A stretch of DNA of 5,886 nucleotides from Ventricola sp036297385 (GTDB taxonomy: Bacteria > Bacillota > Clostridia > Christensenellales > Aristaeellaceae), in NCBI GenBank assembly GCA_036297385.1, contig JAXJLD010000055.1, positions 1-5,886 of the forward strand, written 5' to 3'. Position 1 is the first letter of the stretch. Each line of letters begins with the position of its first letter. The notes below the pieces were generated by a model. The model was not told where the DNA came from, did no database searches, and saw only the letters and a program-made list of their open reading frames with translations. Of this stretch, positions 5,876-5,886 are shown piece by piece. Position numbers and translations under genes: made by a program.

Positions 5876-5886
5876 CTTTGCCTGAA

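Overview
The window is a GC-rich bacterial chromosomal segment with four co-directional plus-strand genes, framed by palindrome-rich non-coding DNA at both edges. The style suggests a high-GC member of the Bacillota, probably class Clostridia. The reasons are strong AGGAGG-type ribosome binding sites, GTG starts on three of four genes, a clostridial-looking RadC and a SWIM-SNF2 ATPase. This placement is inferred from gene style only; no phylogenetic marker was compared.

Layout. Positions 1-157 hold a 93-bp-period tandem repeat built from two alternating hairpins and cut by the left window edge. Positions 158-416 are non-coding and locally A+T-rich, and would carry the promoter and leader of the first gene. 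Positions 417-3554 encode a 1045-residue SNF2-family ATPase with an N-terminal SWIM zinc finger. A short gap then holds a near-consensus housekeeping promoter (3573-3602). This serves a compact three-gene unit: radC (3637-4437), a membrane-anchored YdcF/SanA-like DUF218 protein (4453-5037) and rsmG (5037-5756). The genes are spaced by 15 nt and then a 1-nt stop/start overlap. A bulged GC-rich hairpin with a T tract (5757-5797) ends the unit. Beyond it, up to the right edge, lie two further inverted repeats and no gene.

Function. The gene products are a DNA-translocase-type ATPase, a JAB-domain protein of the RadC family, an envelope DUF218 protein and the 16S rRNA m7G527 methyltransferase. 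The last three share a transcript but no obvious pathway. The SNF2 gene has no visible terminator before the radC promoter, so read-through is possible. I see no transposase, integrase, tRNA, rRNA, CRISPR array or toxin-antitoxin pair.

The least ordinary content is non-coding. The mosaic repeat at the left edge resembles a BIME/REP-like element. The heptamer GCGAAGC, known to form an unusually stable DNA mini-hairpin, recurs in the palindromes on both flanks. I found no convincing evidence of a new multi-gene system; the genes look like ordinary core or near-core functions.
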